Shown: positions 63,848 through 64,000 of the stretch, piece after piece
How the letters are laid out: each line of letters starts with the position of its first letter
Position numbering within the stretch: position 1 is the stretch's first letter
Origin: CAZIKB01 sp964539665
GTDB taxonomy: Bacteria > Zhuqueibacterota > Zhuqueibacteria > Oceanimicrobiales > Oceanimicrobiaceae
Length of the DNA stretch: 64,000 nucleotides
Direction: 5' to 3'
Assembly: GCA_964539665.1 (NCBI GenBank)
Contig: CAZIKB010000013.1
Location: 1 to 64,000, forward strand
Notes under the pieces: model-generated
Told to the model about the DNA's origin: nothing
Seen by the model: only the letters and a program-made list of their open reading frames with translations
The model's database searches: none
Position numbers and translations under genes: made by a program

Positions 63848-64000
63848 ATGGATAGAAAATACAGACAAAATGTATTTGCCTGGTTAGATGTTTTTTTGAT
63901 AATTGTTCTAATTAATTTAGCGCTTGCATGCTCACGTCCGGAAAACCTGGATGGCCAACCAACAGTTATTTTAATTTCATTGGATGGCTTTCGGTGGGAT
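63848..64000 (+). CDS. Alkaline-phosphatase-superfamily phosphodiesterase, N-terminal part
   Basis: The window ends inside this gene after 51 codons. The start has a signal ending in a lipobox (LALACSRP) and then VILISLDGFRWD, the first metal-binding strand of nucleotide pyrophosphatase/phosphodiesterase (NPP) enzymes. It is likely an outer-membrane or periplasmic lipoprotein. The rest lies beyond the window. Confidence 0.8.
   Translation, partial: MDRKYRQNVFAWLDVFLIIVLINLALACSRPENLDGQPTVILISLDGFRWD

Noticed and set aside
1..64000. CRISPR array, rRNA, tRNA, phage or transposase genes
   Set aside because: No regularly spaced direct repeats, no rRNA-like sequence, no cloverleaf with a clear T-arm in the spacers and no transposase or integrase motif were seen by eye; a tRNA scan would be needed to exclude a weak one.

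Overview
The window reads as a chromosome segment of a Gram-negative bacterium of the FCB superphylum (Bacteroidota / Calditrichota / KSB1-like). The evidence is a TonB receptor with a carboxypeptidase-like N-terminal domain, an S46 dipeptidyl-peptidase, two long ten-bladed VPS10/sortilin-type secreted proteins, a type IX secretion (T9SS) sorting tail, FecR-like and M61 proteins, and many lipoproteins. Multihaem cytochromes, a Na+-pumping decarboxylase, corrinoid methyltransferases and microcompartment proteins suggest an anaerobic or redox-flexible sediment lifestyle. No rRNA, convincing tRNA, CRISPR array, transposase or phage gene was seen. Layout: (1) 343-8000, minus strand: oadGAB sodium-pumping oxaloacetate decarboxylase, a biotin ligase, a small membrane protein and a TonB receptor. 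(2) 8311-15042, minus strand: two VPS10-type proteins, the second cut by an in-frame TAG. (3) 15265-17480: TPR histidine kinase followed by a decayed tandem copy of its own dimerisation region. (4) 17837-26034: an Fe-S/FAD oxidoreductase, a membrane cytochrome-b-like protein, a 20-haem and a 16-haem c-type cytochrome and an outer-membrane beta-barrel, with a convergent 4Fe-4S protein; together a candidate electron conduit from the cytoplasm to the cell surface. (5) 26698-33505: a sugar-modifying trio (epimerase, aminotransferase, SPASM radical SAM), a DUF3788 protein, another radical SAM protein and a GH13 lipoprotein. (6) 34177-41938: an arsenic-type island (arsR, a permease cut by TAG, small thioredoxin, acr3) continuing into a thiol-redox block (thioredoxin lipoprotein, CcdA, ProC-like reductase plus a relic of it, rhodanese, MauE/DoxX) and ending in a DUF3179 lipoprotein in which TGA replaces a conserved cysteine codon. 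(7) 42440-47815: a DPP11-like peptidase, then an MttB-family methyltransferase, its corrinoid protein and a homocysteine methyltransferase. (8) 47906-52846: two AT-rich paralogous secreted TIM-barrel-like proteins and a T9SS-tailed partner. (9) 53147-55104: PduS and PduT, a cobalamin reductase and an Fe-S microcompartment shell protein without other shell genes. (10) 55214-64000: RelBE-type toxin-antitoxin, M61 peptidase, parvulin isomerase, a zinc uptake locus with ZnuA and ZnuB but no ATPase, a FecR fragment, and the start of a phosphodiesterase. How the parts relate: regions 7 and 9 together hold a methyl donor, a corrinoid carrier, a methyl acceptor enzyme and a cobalamin reductase, and may form one methyl-transfer system with homocysteine as acceptor. 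Region 4 is a self-contained respiratory-type conduit. The strongest candidate for something undescribed is the DUF3179 gene as a possible selenoprotein, because the TGA sits exactly at a family cysteine, the frame continues cleanly, and a stem-loop starts right after the TGA. The two TAG interruptions, by contrast, look like nonsense mutations or sequence errors, since TAG serves as an ordinary stop in several neighbouring genes.
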